A stretch of 64,000 nt of DNA from Streptomyces caniferus (GTDB lineage Bacteria > Actinomycetota > Actinomycetes > Streptomycetales > Streptomycetaceae), in assembly GCF_009811555.1 (NCBI RefSeq), contig NZ_BLIN01000005.1, positions 2,551,501 through 2,615,500 on the forward strand, given 5' to 3'. How positions within the stretch are numbered: position 1 is the stretch's first letter; every line of letters begins with the position of its first letter. Shown piece by piece: positions 26,295 to 35,379 of the stretch. The notes under the pieces are model-generated. The model did no database searches. It was not told where the DNA came from and worked only from the letters and a program-made list of their open reading frames with translations. The translations under genes and the position numbers were made by a program.

Positions 26295-27910
26295 CGCTCC
26301 GCGCCCGCCTTCCGCTCCTCCTGCGGCTGTGCCGCCCGCGGCGCCGGGGGCACCTTCCCCGGCAGGAAGGCCGCGGCCACCACGAGCCCGAGCAGGGCGA
26401 CGGCGGCCGAGCCGAGCGCGGTGATGTGCATGGCGTGGAGGAAGGCGTCGTCGGCGGCGGTGATCAGCGGCCGGCCCGCCGGGCCCATCGCCTCGGCGAG
26501 GCCGTGGGTCGCCTCGATGGATTCACCGGCCGCGTGCCGGGCGGCAGCCGGTACGCCCGGCAGGGCGTCGAGCTCGTCCTGGATGCCGTCGCGGTAGCTC
26601 GTCGACAGCAGGGAGCCGAGGACGGCGACGCCGAGGGTGCCGCCGACCTGCCGGAAGACGTTGTTGAGCGCCGAACCGGAACCGGCCTTCTCCCGGGGCA
26701 GCGCCTGCATGACGGCGACCGTGGCCGGCGGCATGATGTGCGCCATCCCGGCGCCCTGCAGGAAGAACAGCGCCTCCAGGACCCAGATCGGGGTACGGGC
26801 GTCCAGCAGCAGCATGCCCGACATGGTGACGGCCACCACGAACATGCTGAAGGTGCACACCGCACGGGCGCCGTAGCGCTGCACGGCGAGCCGGGCCCGT
26901 GGCGCGAAGATCGTCTGGGCGGCGGCCAGCGGCAGGAACAGCATCCCGGCCTGCAGCGGGGTGTAGCCGCGCACGCTCTGGATGTAGAAGACGGTGAAGA
27001 ACGCGACCCCCATCAGCGCGAAGAAGACCAGCGCGATGGCGGCGATGGCGGCCGAGAAGGCGGGGTTGCGGAAGTAGCTGATGTCGATGGACGGATGGTC
27101 GCTGTGCTTCTGGTGCACCACGAAGACCAGCAGCACCGACAGGCCGCCGGTGATCGGGCCGACCACCTGCGGGCCGGTGAAGTCGGCGAGCTGACCGCCC
27201 TTGATGATGCCGTAGACCAGCAGGACCAGCCCGACGACGGACAGCAGCACCCCGAGCGGGTCCAGCCGGCCCGGGTCGGGGTCCCGGGAGTCGGGCACCA
27301 GGACCAGCATCGCGATCAGCGAGACCACCACGACCGGCGCGTTGATCATGAAGACCGAGCCCCACCAGAAGTGGGCGAGCAGAAAGCCGCCGGCGATCGG
27401 GCCGACCGCGATGGCCAGCCCCACCCCGCCCGCCCAGATGCCGATCGCCCGGGGCTGCTCGTCGTGCTCGAAGACGTTCATCAGGATGGCGAGGGTGGCC
27501 GGCATGACCAGGGCGCCGCCCACGCCCATCACGGCGCGGAAGGTGATCAGTTCGGCGGGCGACTGGGAAATGCCGGCGCACACCGATCCGGCGCCGAATA
27601 CCGCCAGGCCGACCAGCAGCACCTTCTTGCGGCCGAGACGGTCGCCGAGCAGGCCCGCGGTGAACAGCAGACCGGCGAAGACCAGCGTGTAGGAGTTGAT
27701 CGCCCACTCCAGCTCGCTCTGGGTGGCGCCCAGGCCGACGGGGGCCGGGGTCGCGATCGTCTTCATGGCGACGTTGAGGATCGAGTTGTCCAGCACCACG
27801 ATCAGCAGGCTGAGCATGAGGGTGTACAGGACCGCCCAGCGGCGGCGGTGGATGCGTTCCGGGATCTGTGGGGCCGACGGTGCGCCCGGGGTGCTGGAGG
27901 AGGTGGCCAT
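26291..27910 (-). CDS. MFS drug transporter, EmrB/QacA (DHA2) family
   Basis: A 539-residue transporter with 14 predicted helices; motif A is seen as [11 protein letters not shown] and motif C as [13 protein letters not shown]. The start region [20 protein letters not shown] is typical of QacA-type exporters of lipophilic drugs. It is first gene of a two-gene unit with the TetR regulator. The substrate cannot be predicted. Confidence 0.92.
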   Translation of the reverse strand: MATSSSTPGAPSAPQIPERIHRRRWAVLYTLMLSLLIVVLDNSILNVAMKTIATPAPVGLGATQSELEWAINSYTLVFAGLLFTAGLLGDRLGRKKVLLVGLAVFGAGSVCAGISQSPAELITFRAVMGVGGALVMPATLAILMNVFEHDEQPRAIGIWAGGVGLAIAVGPIAGGFLLAHFWWGSVFMINAPVVVVSLIAMLVLVPDSRDPDPGRLDPLGVLLSVVGLVLLVYGIIKGGQLADFTGPQVVGPITGGLSVLLVFVVHQKHSDHPSIDISYFRNPAFSAAIAAIALVFFALMGVAFFTVFYIQSVRGYTPLQAGMLFLPLAAAQTIFAPRARLAVQRYGARAVCTFSMFVVAVTMSGMLLLDARTPIWVLEALFFLQGAGMAHIMPPATVAVMQALPREKAGSGSALNNVFRQVGGTLGVAVLGSLLSTSYRDGIQDELDALPGVPAAARHAAGESIEATHGLAEAMGPAGRPLITAADDAFLHAMHITALGSAAVALLGLVVAAAFLPGKVPPAPRAAQPQEERKAGAER

Positions 27911-27933
27911 GGCCGGACCCTAGGCATCTTCCG

Positions 27934-27952
27934 ATACGGGACCGTTCCGTAT
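27934..27952. promoter_or_regulatory. Candidate TetR operator, MFS/panB divergent region
   Basis: ATACGG-N7-CCGTAT is a perfect inverted repeat, 24 bp upstream of the MFS start and about 150 bp from panB. It is a natural operator for the TetR protein encoded after the pump. The remainder of the 194-bp gap contains the panB promoter, for which I see no clear hexamers. Confidence 0.6.
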
Positions 27953-28104
27953 GGGAGAGCCACGCGGGCGGGACCCGTCTTCCGGGCGAAGCAAGACCGG
28001 TCACACCCGCTCCCCGTTTCCTTTGTGCGCGGGCCGTGCCAGCATGGTGGGGAGTCCGGGGACGCCGTCAGGGTGCCTCGAGATGACGAACAGGAGCCGT
28101 CACC

Positions 28105-28965
28105 ATGACGCAGCTTTCGCCTGCCCAGAAGCCGGTCGACAAGTCGCTGTACGGAGGGTCGGGCTCGCGCCGGATCACCGTCCGCGACATCGCCGCCGCC
28201 AAGGCGCGCGACGAGAAGTGGCCGATGCTGACCGCCTACGACGCGATGACCGCCTCCGTCTTCGACGAGGCCGGCATCCCCGTCCTGCTCGTCGGTGACT
28301 CGATGGGCAACTGCCACCTCGGTTACGAATCCACCGTGCCGGTCACCATGGACGAGATCACCCTGCTGTCCGCGGCGGTCGTCCGGGGCACCAAGCGCGC
28401 GCTCGTCGTCGGAGATCTGCCCTTCGGCTCGTACCAGGAGGGCCCGGTGCAGGCGCTGCGCAGCGCCACCCGCCTGGTGAAGGAAGCCGGGGTGGGCGCC
28501 GTCAAGCTGGAGGGCGGCGAGCGCTCCGCGGACCAGGTGGAGCTGCTGGTCTCGTCCGGCATCCCGGTGATGGCACACGTCGGGCTGACCCCCCAGTCGG
28601 TCAACGCCTACGGCGGCTACCCCGTCCAGGGCCGCGGCGAGGAGGCCGCCCAGCAACTGCTGCGGGACGCGAAGGCCGTGCAGGACGCCGGCGCCTTCGC
28701 GGTCGTCCTGGAGGCCGTACCCGCCGAGCTGGCCGCCGAGGTCACCCGTTCGCTCGCCATCCCGACCGTCGGCATCGGCGCGGGCCTGGACTGCGACGCC
28801 CAGGTACTGGTGTGGACCGACATGGCCGGCATGACCGCCGGCCGGGTACCGAAGTTCGTCAAGCAGTACCTCCAGATGCGGGAGCTGCTCGGCAACGCGG
28901 CCAAGGCGTTCGCCGAGGAGGTCGTCACCGGCGAGTTCCCGGCGGAGCCGCACACGTTCCACTAA
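28105..28965 (+). CDS. panB: 3-methyl-2-oxobutanoate hydroxymethyltransferase
   Basis: A 286-residue enzyme making ketopantoate from alpha-ketoisovalerate and methylene-THF, the first step towards pantothenate and CoA. Key segments are MLTAYDAMTASVFDEAGI, LVGDSMGNCHLGYESTVPVT (metal-binding Asp), GAVKLEGGER and VVLEAVPAELA (catalytic Glu). A 25-residue N-terminal extension is usual in actinobacteria. AGGAG precedes the ATG by 8 nt. It is a single gene; a mosaic repeat element begins immediately after the stop. Confidence 0.95.
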   Translation: MTQLSPAQKPVDKSLYGGSGSRRITVRDIAAAKARDEKWPMLTAYDAMTASVFDEAGIPVLLVGDSMGNCHLGYESTVPVTMDEITLLSAAVVRGTKRALVVGDLPFGSYQEGPVQALRSATRLVKEAGVGAVKLEGGERSADQVELLVSSGIPVMAHVGLTPQSVNAYGGYPVQGRGEEAAQQLLRDAKAVQDAGAFAVVLEAVPAELAAEVTRSLAIPTVGIGAGLDCDAQVLVWTDMAGMTAGRVPKFVKQYLQMRELLGNAAKAFAEEVVTGEFPAEPHTFH

Positions 28966-28969
28966 GCGG

Positions 28970-29637
28970 CCCACGTTTTTGTCTTTTCCGCCGTGGGGGG
29001 TTGCTCGCCGTTTGTCGCCCGCTAACGCGGTGCGCTCGCCGTTTCGCCTGGCGGCGGGCCGGTCCGTTGCGCTTTGCCTCGCCTCGTTTTGGGCTGTCCC
29101 GTCATTGCGCCTGGCGGCGGGCGGGGTCCGCTGCGCGGGGCTGTGGGTGCGGTGACGGACCTCCGGGGCAGGGGTGTGGGACTGCTTCGCTTTACGTCCC
29201 ACACCCCTGCCCCTCCGGCCCGTCCCCTCCCGTGGGTGGAGTGAGTGACGGGTGAGTGGGGGCGGGCCACCCATCACCGCTTCTCTGCAGCCCACGAGCC
29301 GCACCGGACCACCTACGTGCACTCCCACCACCGTTTTTCCCTCCCACCCACGGGAGGGGACGGGTCGGAGCGGGTGGGGGTGTCCGGACGTAAAGCGAAG
29401 CAGTCCGGACACCCCCACCCGCGCAGACCCGTCACCGCACCCCGACAGCCCCGCGCAGCGGCCCCGCCCGCCGCAGGCGCAACGACGGGCGCACCGCGTT
29501 AGCGGGCGACAAACGGCGAGCAACCACCACGGCGGGAAAGCCAAAAACGAGCCGAGACAAAGCGCAGCGGCCGCGCACCGCGTCAGCGGGCGACACACGG
29601 CGAGCAACCACCACGGCGCCAAAGACAAAAACGTGGG
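28970..29637. repeat. Mosaic long inverted-repeat element, copy B
   Basis: This is a relative of the element at 11401-11982 and begins a few bases after the panB stop. The left arm CCCACGTTTTTGTCTTTTCC is mirrored at the right end (29632-29637 and inward). The right-hand terminal block is present twice (about 29490-29570 and 29575-29637). It has two long hairpins: one with arms GGGGCAGGGGTGTGGGAC and its complement around loop TGCTTCGCTTTAC (29183-29195), and a second around 29390-29402 with loop GTAAAGCGAAGCA, the reverse complement of the first loop. No convincing gene is found. Together with the promoter area up to 29705 it accounts for the 740-bp gap. Confidence 0.85.
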
Positions 29638-29655
29638 AAGAAAGCAAAGCGCAGC

Positions 29656-29684
29656 TGTCGGCGACCTGTCGGTGCCTTGTCGGT
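29656..29684 (+). promoter_or_regulatory. SARP-type direct heptad repeats upstream of ABC exporter
   Basis: Three heptads, TGTCGGC (29656), TGTCGGT (29667) and TGTCGGT (29678), are spaced exactly 11 bp start to start. This is the arrangement bound by OmpR-like SARP regulators, which contact one DNA face next to the -10. Eight base pairs after the last heptad lies ACACGCTA, a possible -10, only about 10 nt before the ATG at 29706. An AfsR-like SARP gene is encoded just beyond the exporter. Confidence 0.6.
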
Positions 29685-29705
29685 GGCGGCTGACACGCTA
29701 ACCGC

Positions 29706-30731
29706 ATGACGCGACAGACGATAACCACCAAGGGCGGGAACGCCGTGGAGGTGCGCGGTCTGGTCAAGCACTTCGGGGCGGTCAAGGCCGTCGACGGGGT
29801 GGACCTGGACGTGAAGGAAGGCACCGTGCTCGGTGTGCTCGGCCCCAACGGCGCCGGCAAGACGACGCTCGTGCGGTGCTTGTCCACCCTCCTCGTGCCG
29901 GACGCCGGCCGTGCCGTCGTGGCCGGCTTCGACGTGGTGCGCCAGCCCCGCGCGCTGCGCCGCACCATCGGCCTGACCGGGCAGTACGCCTCGGTCGACG
30001 AAAAGCTCTCCGGCTGGGAGAACCTCTACATGATCGGGCGGCTGCTCGATCTGTCCCGTAAGGACTCCCGCCGGCGCGCGGACGAGATGCTGGAACGGTT
30101 CTCGCTGACCGAGGCCGCCAAGCGGCCCGCCGCCAAGTACTCCGGCGGTATGCGCCGCCGGCTCGACCTCGCCGCCTCGATGATCGGCCGGCCGGCCGTG
30201 CTCTACCTGGACGAGCCGACGACCGGACTGGACCCCCGTACCCGTAACGAGGTGTGGCAGGAGGTCCAGCAGATGGTGCGCGAGGGCGCGACCGTGCTGC
30301 TGACCACGCAGTACATGGAAGAGGCCGAGCAGTTGGCGAACGAGCTGACGGTCATCGACCGCGGCCGGGTGATCGCCGAGGGGAAGGTCGACGAGCTCAA
30401 GGCCAAGGTCGGCGGGCGGACGCTGCAGATCCGGCCGTCGGACCCCGGCGAGCTGGACCGGGTGGCGGGGGCCGTCGCGCAGGCCGGTCTGGACGGCATC
30501 GCGGGCGCCACGGCTGACCACGACGAGGGTGTGGTCAATGTACCGATCATCAGTGACGAGCAGTTGACCGCGGTGGTGAACGTGCTCGGCCGGCAGGGCA
30601 TCGCGCTCGCCGGGATCAGCACCCATCTGCCCAGCCTGGACGAGGTGTTCCTGGCCATCACCGGCCAGAAGACCTCCGAGGCCGCGTCCGAGGAGACCAT
30701 GGACCAGCAGTACGCGGAGGTTTCGGCATGA
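29706..30731 (+). CDS. DrrA-type ABC exporter ATPase
   Basis: A 341-residue ABC ATPase of the daunorubicin-resistance DrrA family. Walker A is GPNGAGKTT (about residue 45), the signature is YSGGMRRRLDLA, Walker B is AVLYLDEPTTGLDP, and the switch His is replaced by Q in LLTTQYMEEAEQLA. The DrrA-type C-terminal domain ends in LPSLDEVFLAITG. With the coupled permease it probably exports a hydrophobic compound. The reading frame overlaps the permease start by 4 bp. Confidence 0.93.
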   Translation: MTRQTITTKGGNAVEVRGLVKHFGAVKAVDGVDLDVKEGTVLGVLGPNGAGKTTLVRCLSTLLVPDAGRAVVAGFDVVRQPRALRRTIGLTGQYASVDEKLSGWENLYMIGRLLDLSRKDSRRRADEMLERFSLTEAAKRPAAKYSGGMRRRLDLAASMIGRPAVLYLDEPTTGLDPRTRNEVWQEVQQMVREGATVLLTTQYMEEAEQLANELTVIDRGRVIAEGKVDELKAKVGGRTLQIRPSDPGELDRVAGAVAQAGLDGIAGATADHDEGVVNVPIISDEQLTAVVNVLGRQGIALAGISTHLPSLDEVFLAITGQKTSEAASEETMDQQYAEVSA

Positions 30732-31558
30732 GCGCGGCGACGATGACGGCGCCACGGCTGAAGGCCGGCGCGGACGAGGGCCGGATCGGCGTCCGCGCCA
30801 ATCTGCGGCACATCGGCGCGCTGGTGCGGCGCAACGTCCTGCAGATCAAGCAGGACCCGGAGTCGATGTTCGACGCCCTGCTGATGCCGATCATCTTCAT
30901 CCTGCTGTTCACCTATGTGTTCGGCGGCGCCATCGCCGGCAAGGGCAATCAGCACGCCTACGTGCAGCATCTGGTGCCCGGCATGATGGCGATGATGGGC
31001 ATGAACATCGCCATGGCGGTGGGCACGGGCGTCAACGAGGACTTCCGCAAGGGCGTCATGGACCGCTTCCGGACCATGCCGATAGCCCGGTCCTCGGTCC
31101 TGATAGCCAAGATCGTCGTCGAGATCGGCCGGATGCTGATCGCCACCGCGATCCTGCTCGGCATGGGCTTCCTGCTGGGCCTGGAGATCAAGGGCAGCAT
31201 GCTCGCCTTCCTCGCCTCGATCGTGCTGTCCACGGCCTTCGGGGCGGCCCTGATGTGGATCTTCATCCTGCTGGGGCTCGCCATGAAGACCCCGCAGGCG
31301 GTCCAGGGTGTGGCGATGCTGGTGCTGATGCCGCTGCAGTTCGGCTCGTCGATCTTCACGCCGACGACGAAGATGCCGGGCTGGCTGAAGGGGTTCACCG
31401 AGGTCAACCCGCTCTCCAACCTGGCGGACGCGGCCCGCGCGCTGATCAACGGCCAGGGCGCGGTGGCCCATCCGACGCTGATCACCCTCGCCTGGGCGGT
31501 CGCCATCACGGCCATCACCATGCCGCTCGCGGTGGCGAAGTTCCGCAAGAAGACCTGA
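30728..31558 (+). CDS. DrrB-type ABC exporter permease
   Basis: A 276-residue ABC-2 membrane protein with six predicted helices and an N-terminal cytoplasmic segment of about 50 residues. The stretches LMPIIFILLFTYVFGGAI, KGVMDRFRTMPIARS and LKGFTEVNPLSNLADAARAL are typical of DrrB. Its ATG overlaps the ATPase stop (ATGA), giving a two-gene exporter. Family members confer self-resistance to glycosylated polyketides, but no antibiotic cluster is in view. Confidence 0.93.
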   Translation: MSAATMTAPRLKAGADEGRIGVRANLRHIGALVRRNVLQIKQDPESMFDALLMPIIFILLFTYVFGGAIAGKGNQHAYVQHLVPGMMAMMGMNIAMAVGTGVNEDFRKGVMDRFRTMPIARSSVLIAKIVVEIGRMLIATAILLGMGFLLGLEIKGSMLAFLASIVLSTAFGAALMWIFILLGLAMKTPQAVQGVAMLVLMPLQFGSSIFTPTTKMPGWLKGFTEVNPLSNLADAARALINGQGAVAHPTLITLAWAVAITAITMPLAVAKFRKKT

Positions 31559-31563
31559 CGCGC

Positions 31564-31590
31564 GTCCCGCAGGGGGCTTCCCTGCGGGAC
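31564..31590. terminator. Hairpin terminator between exporter and AfsR-like gene
   Basis: GTCCCGCAGGG (31564-31574) pairs perfectly with CCCTGCGGGAC (31580-31590) around a 5-nt loop. It starts 6 bp after the permease stop and lies between convergent genes, so it may serve both. Confidence 0.7.
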
Positions 31591-31609
31591 GGCCCTCGCC
31601 CGGCTCGCG

Positions 31610-34600
31610 TCAGATGAGGGCGGTGGCCTCACCGAGCGTGAGTCCACCGCCTTCGGCGTATGCGTCCGCATAGGCCGCATCGCCCAGCAGCGCCCGCGCG
31701 GACGCTTCGGTACGGGCCCGGTCGTCGCGGATGATCCGCGGCGGGACATGGCTGGTCACCCGCAGCGCGTCGTACGCCCCCACGAGGCGCGCCGCGTCCG
31801 GCCCCGCGGTCACCCCGCGCACCGCCATCAGCACCCGGGCGCCGGTGAGGAGTTGGACCACCGGGAGGTCCGGCGCGATCATCTGCGTCAGGGAGTCCTG
31901 CAGGGTGCCCATGGCCGTCCGGAACCTCGTCAGCAGCTCCTCCTCGCGGTGCCCCTCGTCCAGGTCCAGCGAGACCAGCGAGGCCTCCAGCATCCCGACG
32001 AACAGGTCCGGGGCGCGCGGAGTGAAGATCTCGCGCACCGTGTGCAGTTCCTCCCGCGCCTCCTGGAGACGCCCGTCGAGCATCAGCCACATCGCGAGGG
32101 TCATCCGCGCGAACGGCTCGGTGTCCCGGCCGCTGTTGCCCTTGACGGCCTCGGCCAGCACCTCGCGCAGCATCCGCTCCCCGGCCTCCGCCTCGCCCTC
32201 CTCGATCAGCGCGGCGCCCAGCCGGCAGCGCAGCAGCAGCGTCTGGCCGTGCGCCCCCAGGTTCTCGGCGTGCACCATCGCCGCCCGGTAGTCGCGGGCC
32301 GCCAGCGCGTACGCGCCCCGCTTCTCATGGGTTTCGCCGCGTCCCGACAGCGCCTCGGCCGCGCCCCAGGCATCGCCGAGCCGGACGAAGATCCGCAGCC
32401 CCTCGTCGGCGTCCCGGGTCGCCTGGGGCAGGCCACGGGGACGGTCGTTGAGGATCTTCGAGCGGAACTGCAGGATGTAGGCGAGCTCCCAGTCGTAGCC
32501 GAAGTCGCGGCAGGCCTGGACCGCGCTGTCGACGAGCTCCGCCAGGTCGTCGAACCGCCCGGTGAGCAGCACCCCGTAGTACCACAGCGCGCCGGGCACC
32601 TTGCAGGTCTGCGGCATGCCGGGGCGGTAGACGGTGAGCATCACGGCCAGCTCCCTCTGCATCGCCGGATTGCGGAGCGCCTCCATATCGCTGTCCAGGC
32701 TGGAGAGCGCGACCAGCCGGACCTCACGGCGGGCCTCCAGCAACTGGTCGGGAGCCATCGGCGGTGGTGTGTCGATGGGTCCGGTGTACAGGTCGGGGGC
32801 GGGTTCGGCGTCCGGGCCGAAGGGGCTGGGGCCGAGCGCACCGGCCGCCGTCGCCCAGTGGCGGGCGTCGCTGCGGTGGTCGCGCAGCGACCAGAACCAC
32901 TGCAGGGACAGCACCAGGCACAGCGCCTCGTGCTCGTCGCGCGCGGCCAGGGCGCGGCGCAGCGCGGTGCGCAGGTTGTCGTGCTCCAGCTCCAGCCGCT
33001 CCATGCCGGCCCGCTGGCCGGGGCCGCGCAGCAACGGGTCGGTGGTACGGGCCAGTTCGCGGTAGGCGACGAGGTGGCGGCGCTCGGCGGCCGTCCGCTC
33101 CCCCGCTTCGTCCAGCCGCTCACCGGCGTACTCCGCCACCGTCTCCAGCAGCCGGTAGCGCATCTGCCCGCCGGTGCCGGGACCGGCCGCCTCTCCCGCG
33201 GGCCCTCGGCCCCGCTCGGGCGGGGCCAGGGGGGACCCCGATGCGCCGGGGAGGCTCCCCGCACCCGGGCGGCCCTCGCCGTACCCCTTGCCGGCCGGTG
33301 CCGCCACCACCAGCGATTTGTCGATCAGCGAGCCGAGCAGTCCGGCCACCTCGCGCCCGTCGACGCCGTCGCCGCCGCACACCTCTTCCGCGGCGGCCAG
33401 ATCGCAGCCGCCGGCGAAGACGGACAACCGGCGCAGCACGGCCCGTTCGGGCTCGTCGGTCAGGTCCCAGGACCAGTCCACGACCGCGCGCAGTGTCTGC
33501 TGCCGGGGCAGCAGGGTCCGGCTGCCGCTGGTCAGCAGCCGGAAGCGGTCGTCGAGCCGGTCGGCGAGCTGCCGTGGCGCGAGCAACCGCAGCCGGGCCG
33601 CGGCGAGTTCGATGGCGAGCGGCAGCCCGTCCAGCCGCCGGCAGATCTCGGTGCAGGCCGCCGTCGTCTCCTCGTCGGCGTCGACGCGGAAGCCGGGCAG
33701 GGCGGCGGCCCCGCGGTCGGCGAGCAGCCGCAGCGCGACGGGGTCGGGCAGCGGCTCGACCGGCCGCAGCACCTCGCCCGGTACGGCCAGCGGTTCCCGG
33801 CTGGTGGCCAGCACCGTCACTCCGGGGCAGTCGGCCAGCAGCCGTTCGGCGAGCTCGGCGGCGGCGCCGATCACATGCTCACAGTTGTCGAGGACGAGCA
33901 GCATCCGGCGCCCCGCGCAGTGCTCGGCGAGCCGGCCGAGCGGGTCCAGGGCGGTGGGGTCGGCGGCGGCGCGCAGGCCCTCCGCGGTGGTGCCGCGGAC
34001 CACGGTCTCGCGGGCGCCGAGCGCGGTCAGCACCGCCTCGGGCACGGTCTGCGGATCGTCCACGGGCGCCAGCTCGGCCAGCCATACGCCGTGCGGCCAG
34101 GCGTCCGGCCGCGCGGCCGCCGCGGTCTCCGCGCCCTCCTGCGACAGCCGGGTCTTGCCGGCGCCACCGGGGCCCAGCAGGGTCACCAGCCGGTGCTCTG
34201 CCAAGTCGGCCCGGATCGCCGCCAGATCGGTGTCCCGCCCGACGAACGAGGTGAGCCGGGCACGGAGGTTGCCGGGGCGGGGGTGCGACGGGGTGAGGAA
34301 GGGGGCGGGGACGGCGGTGGGGTGGGCCGTGGGGGCGAGGGCGGCAGGCGGGGGCACAGTGCCGGGGACCTGGGGTGTTCCCGTGCCCGTGCCGTCGTAC
34401 GGGGCAGGGGCGGTGGCCACGGCTCCGGACGCCGGGTGCGGCGGGGGCGATTGCGGAGGTATCGGGTGCGGCGGCGTCGGCTCCGGCGGCGGGCGGAGCA
34501 GTTCCGCGTGCAGGGCGCGCAGTTCCGGGCCCGGGTCCGCGCCGAGGCGGTCGGCGAGGCCGGTGCGTATGTCCTCGTAGGCCGCCAGGGCCTCCGCCGT

Positions 34601-35206
34601 GCGGCCCGCCGCGCGCAGGGCGCGCAGCCGCAGGGCCTGGAGGGGCTCGTCCAGCGGATGGTCCTGGCACAGCGCGAGCAGGGTGGGCAGCGCCCGGTCG
34701 GCCCGGCCCAGGGCGAGGTCGGCGGCGAGGCGGGTGCGCTGGGCGTCCAGATGACGGCTCTCGGCGCGGGCCGCCTCGACGCCCGCGTCGGGCAGATCGG
34801 CGAGGGCCGGGCCGCGCCAGAGCGCCAGGGCGTCGTCGAGCAGGGTGGCGGCGCCGGCCGGGTCGGCGGCGCCGAGCGCCCGGCCGCCCTCCGCCGCGAG
34901 CCGTTCGAAGCGGTGCAGATCGACGGCGTCGGGCTCGGCGCAGAGCCGGTAGCCGCCGTCGACCGAGGTCACCGCGGCATGCCCCAGGGCCCGGCGCAGC
35001 CGGCCGACCAGCGCCTGCAGCGCACCGGCCGCGTCGGCGGGCGGGTCCAGGCCCCAGATGTCGGCGATCAGCATGTCCGGGGACAGGGCCCGGCCGGGGC
35101 GCAGCGCGAGGGCGGCGAGCAGCGCGCGCAGGCGTGGTCCGCCGAGCGCGACGGGGGTGCCGTCGGCCCGGTTGGCCTGGGTGGTGCCGAGGATTCCGTA
35201 ACGCAC
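31610..35206 (-). CDS. AfsR-like SARP/BTAD transcriptional regulator with NB-ARC domain
   Basis: A 1198-residue regulator. The N-terminus has an OmpR-type winged helix (about 1-90, LGGPRLRALLAALALRPGR) and a BTAD domain (about 95-240, LADRLGADPGPELRALHAEL). A Pro-rich linker leads to an NB-ARC ATPase with P-loop GPGGAGKTRLS near residue 343 and LLVLDNCEHVIGAA. The C-terminal 400 residues are helical, TPR-like. The GTG at 35206 fits the family start RYGILGTTQA; a TTG six codons upstream is an alternative. It is convergent with the exporter whose promoter carries SARP-type heptads, so regulation of drrAB is a reasonable guess. Confidence 0.9.
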   Translation of the reverse strand: MRYGILGTTQANRADGTPVALGGPRLRALLAALALRPGRALSPDMLIADIWGLDPPADAAGALQALVGRLRRALGHAAVTSVDGGYRLCAEPDAVDLHRFERLAAEGGRALGAADPAGAATLLDDALALWRGPALADLPDAGVEAARAESRHLDAQRTRLAADLALGRADRALPTLLALCQDHPLDEPLQALRLRALRAAGRTAEALAAYEDIRTGLADRLGADPGPELRALHAELLRPPPEPTPPHPIPPQSPPPHPASGAVATAPAPYDGTGTGTPQVPGTVPPPAALAPTAHPTAVPAPFLTPSHPRPGNLRARLTSFVGRDTDLAAIRADLAEHRLVTLLGPGGAGKTRLSQEGAETAAAARPDAWPHGVWLAELAPVDDPQTVPEAVLTALGARETVVRGTTAEGLRAAADPTALDPLGRLAEHCAGRRMLLVLDNCEHVIGAAAELAERLLADCPGVTVLATSREPLAVPGEVLRPVEPLPDPVALRLLADRGAAALPGFRVDADEETTAACTEICRRLDGLPLAIELAAARLRLLAPRQLADRLDDRFRLLTSGSRTLLPRQQTLRAVVDWSWDLTDEPERAVLRRLSVFAGGCDLAAAEEVCGGDGVDGREVAGLLGSLIDKSLVVAAPAGKGYGEGRPGAGSLPGASGSPLAPPERGRGPAGEAAGPGTGGQMRYRLLETVAEYAGERLDEAGERTAAERRHLVAYRELARTTDPLLRGPGQRAGMERLELEHDNLRTALRRALAARDEHEALCLVLSLQWFWSLRDHRSDARHWATAAGALGPSPFGPDAEPAPDLYTGPIDTPPPMAPDQLLEARREVRLVALSSLDSDMEALRNPAMQRELAVMLTVYRPGMPQTCKVPGALWYYGVLLTGRFDDLAELVDSAVQACRDFGYDWELAYILQFRSKILNDRPRGLPQATRDADEGLRIFVRLGDAWGAAEALSGRGETHEKRGAYALAARDYRAAMVHAENLGAHGQTLLLRCRLGAALIEEGEAEAGERMLREVLAEAVKGNSGRDTEPFARMTLAMWLMLDGRLQEAREELHTVREIFTPRAPDLFVGMLEASLVSLDLDEGHREEELLTRFRTAMGTLQDSLTQMIAPDLPVVQLLTGARVLMAVRGVTAGPDAARLVGAYDALRVTSHVPPRIIRDDRARTEASARALLGDAAYADAYAEGGGLTLGEATALI

Positions 35207-35379
35207 CGGCCCATTGTCGTGCAAGGCGGGAAGCCCCAGGCACCGAGCGTCGTTTTCCGGTGCACCGGTCCTGGGCAGGGGTCCGTGAACGAGCCCGTCG
35301 GCACCTCACCGTGCGCCGGCCGCCGTGACGCGGTTACGGTCATGGCTGCCCCTCACCAGAACCCCGGGAGCCCCGCACC

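Noticed and set aside
33210..33270. GC-rich stretch within the AfsR-like gene resembling the small palindromic repeats
   Set aside because: It shares only G and C runs (CCAGGGGGGACCCC) and lacks the GAGCTTGGGGGAG arm, so family membership is not supported.
29706..35206. DrrAB plus AfsR-like regulator as part of an antibiotic cluster
   Set aside because: No polyketide, peptide or tailoring genes flank them; neighbours are housekeeping genes.
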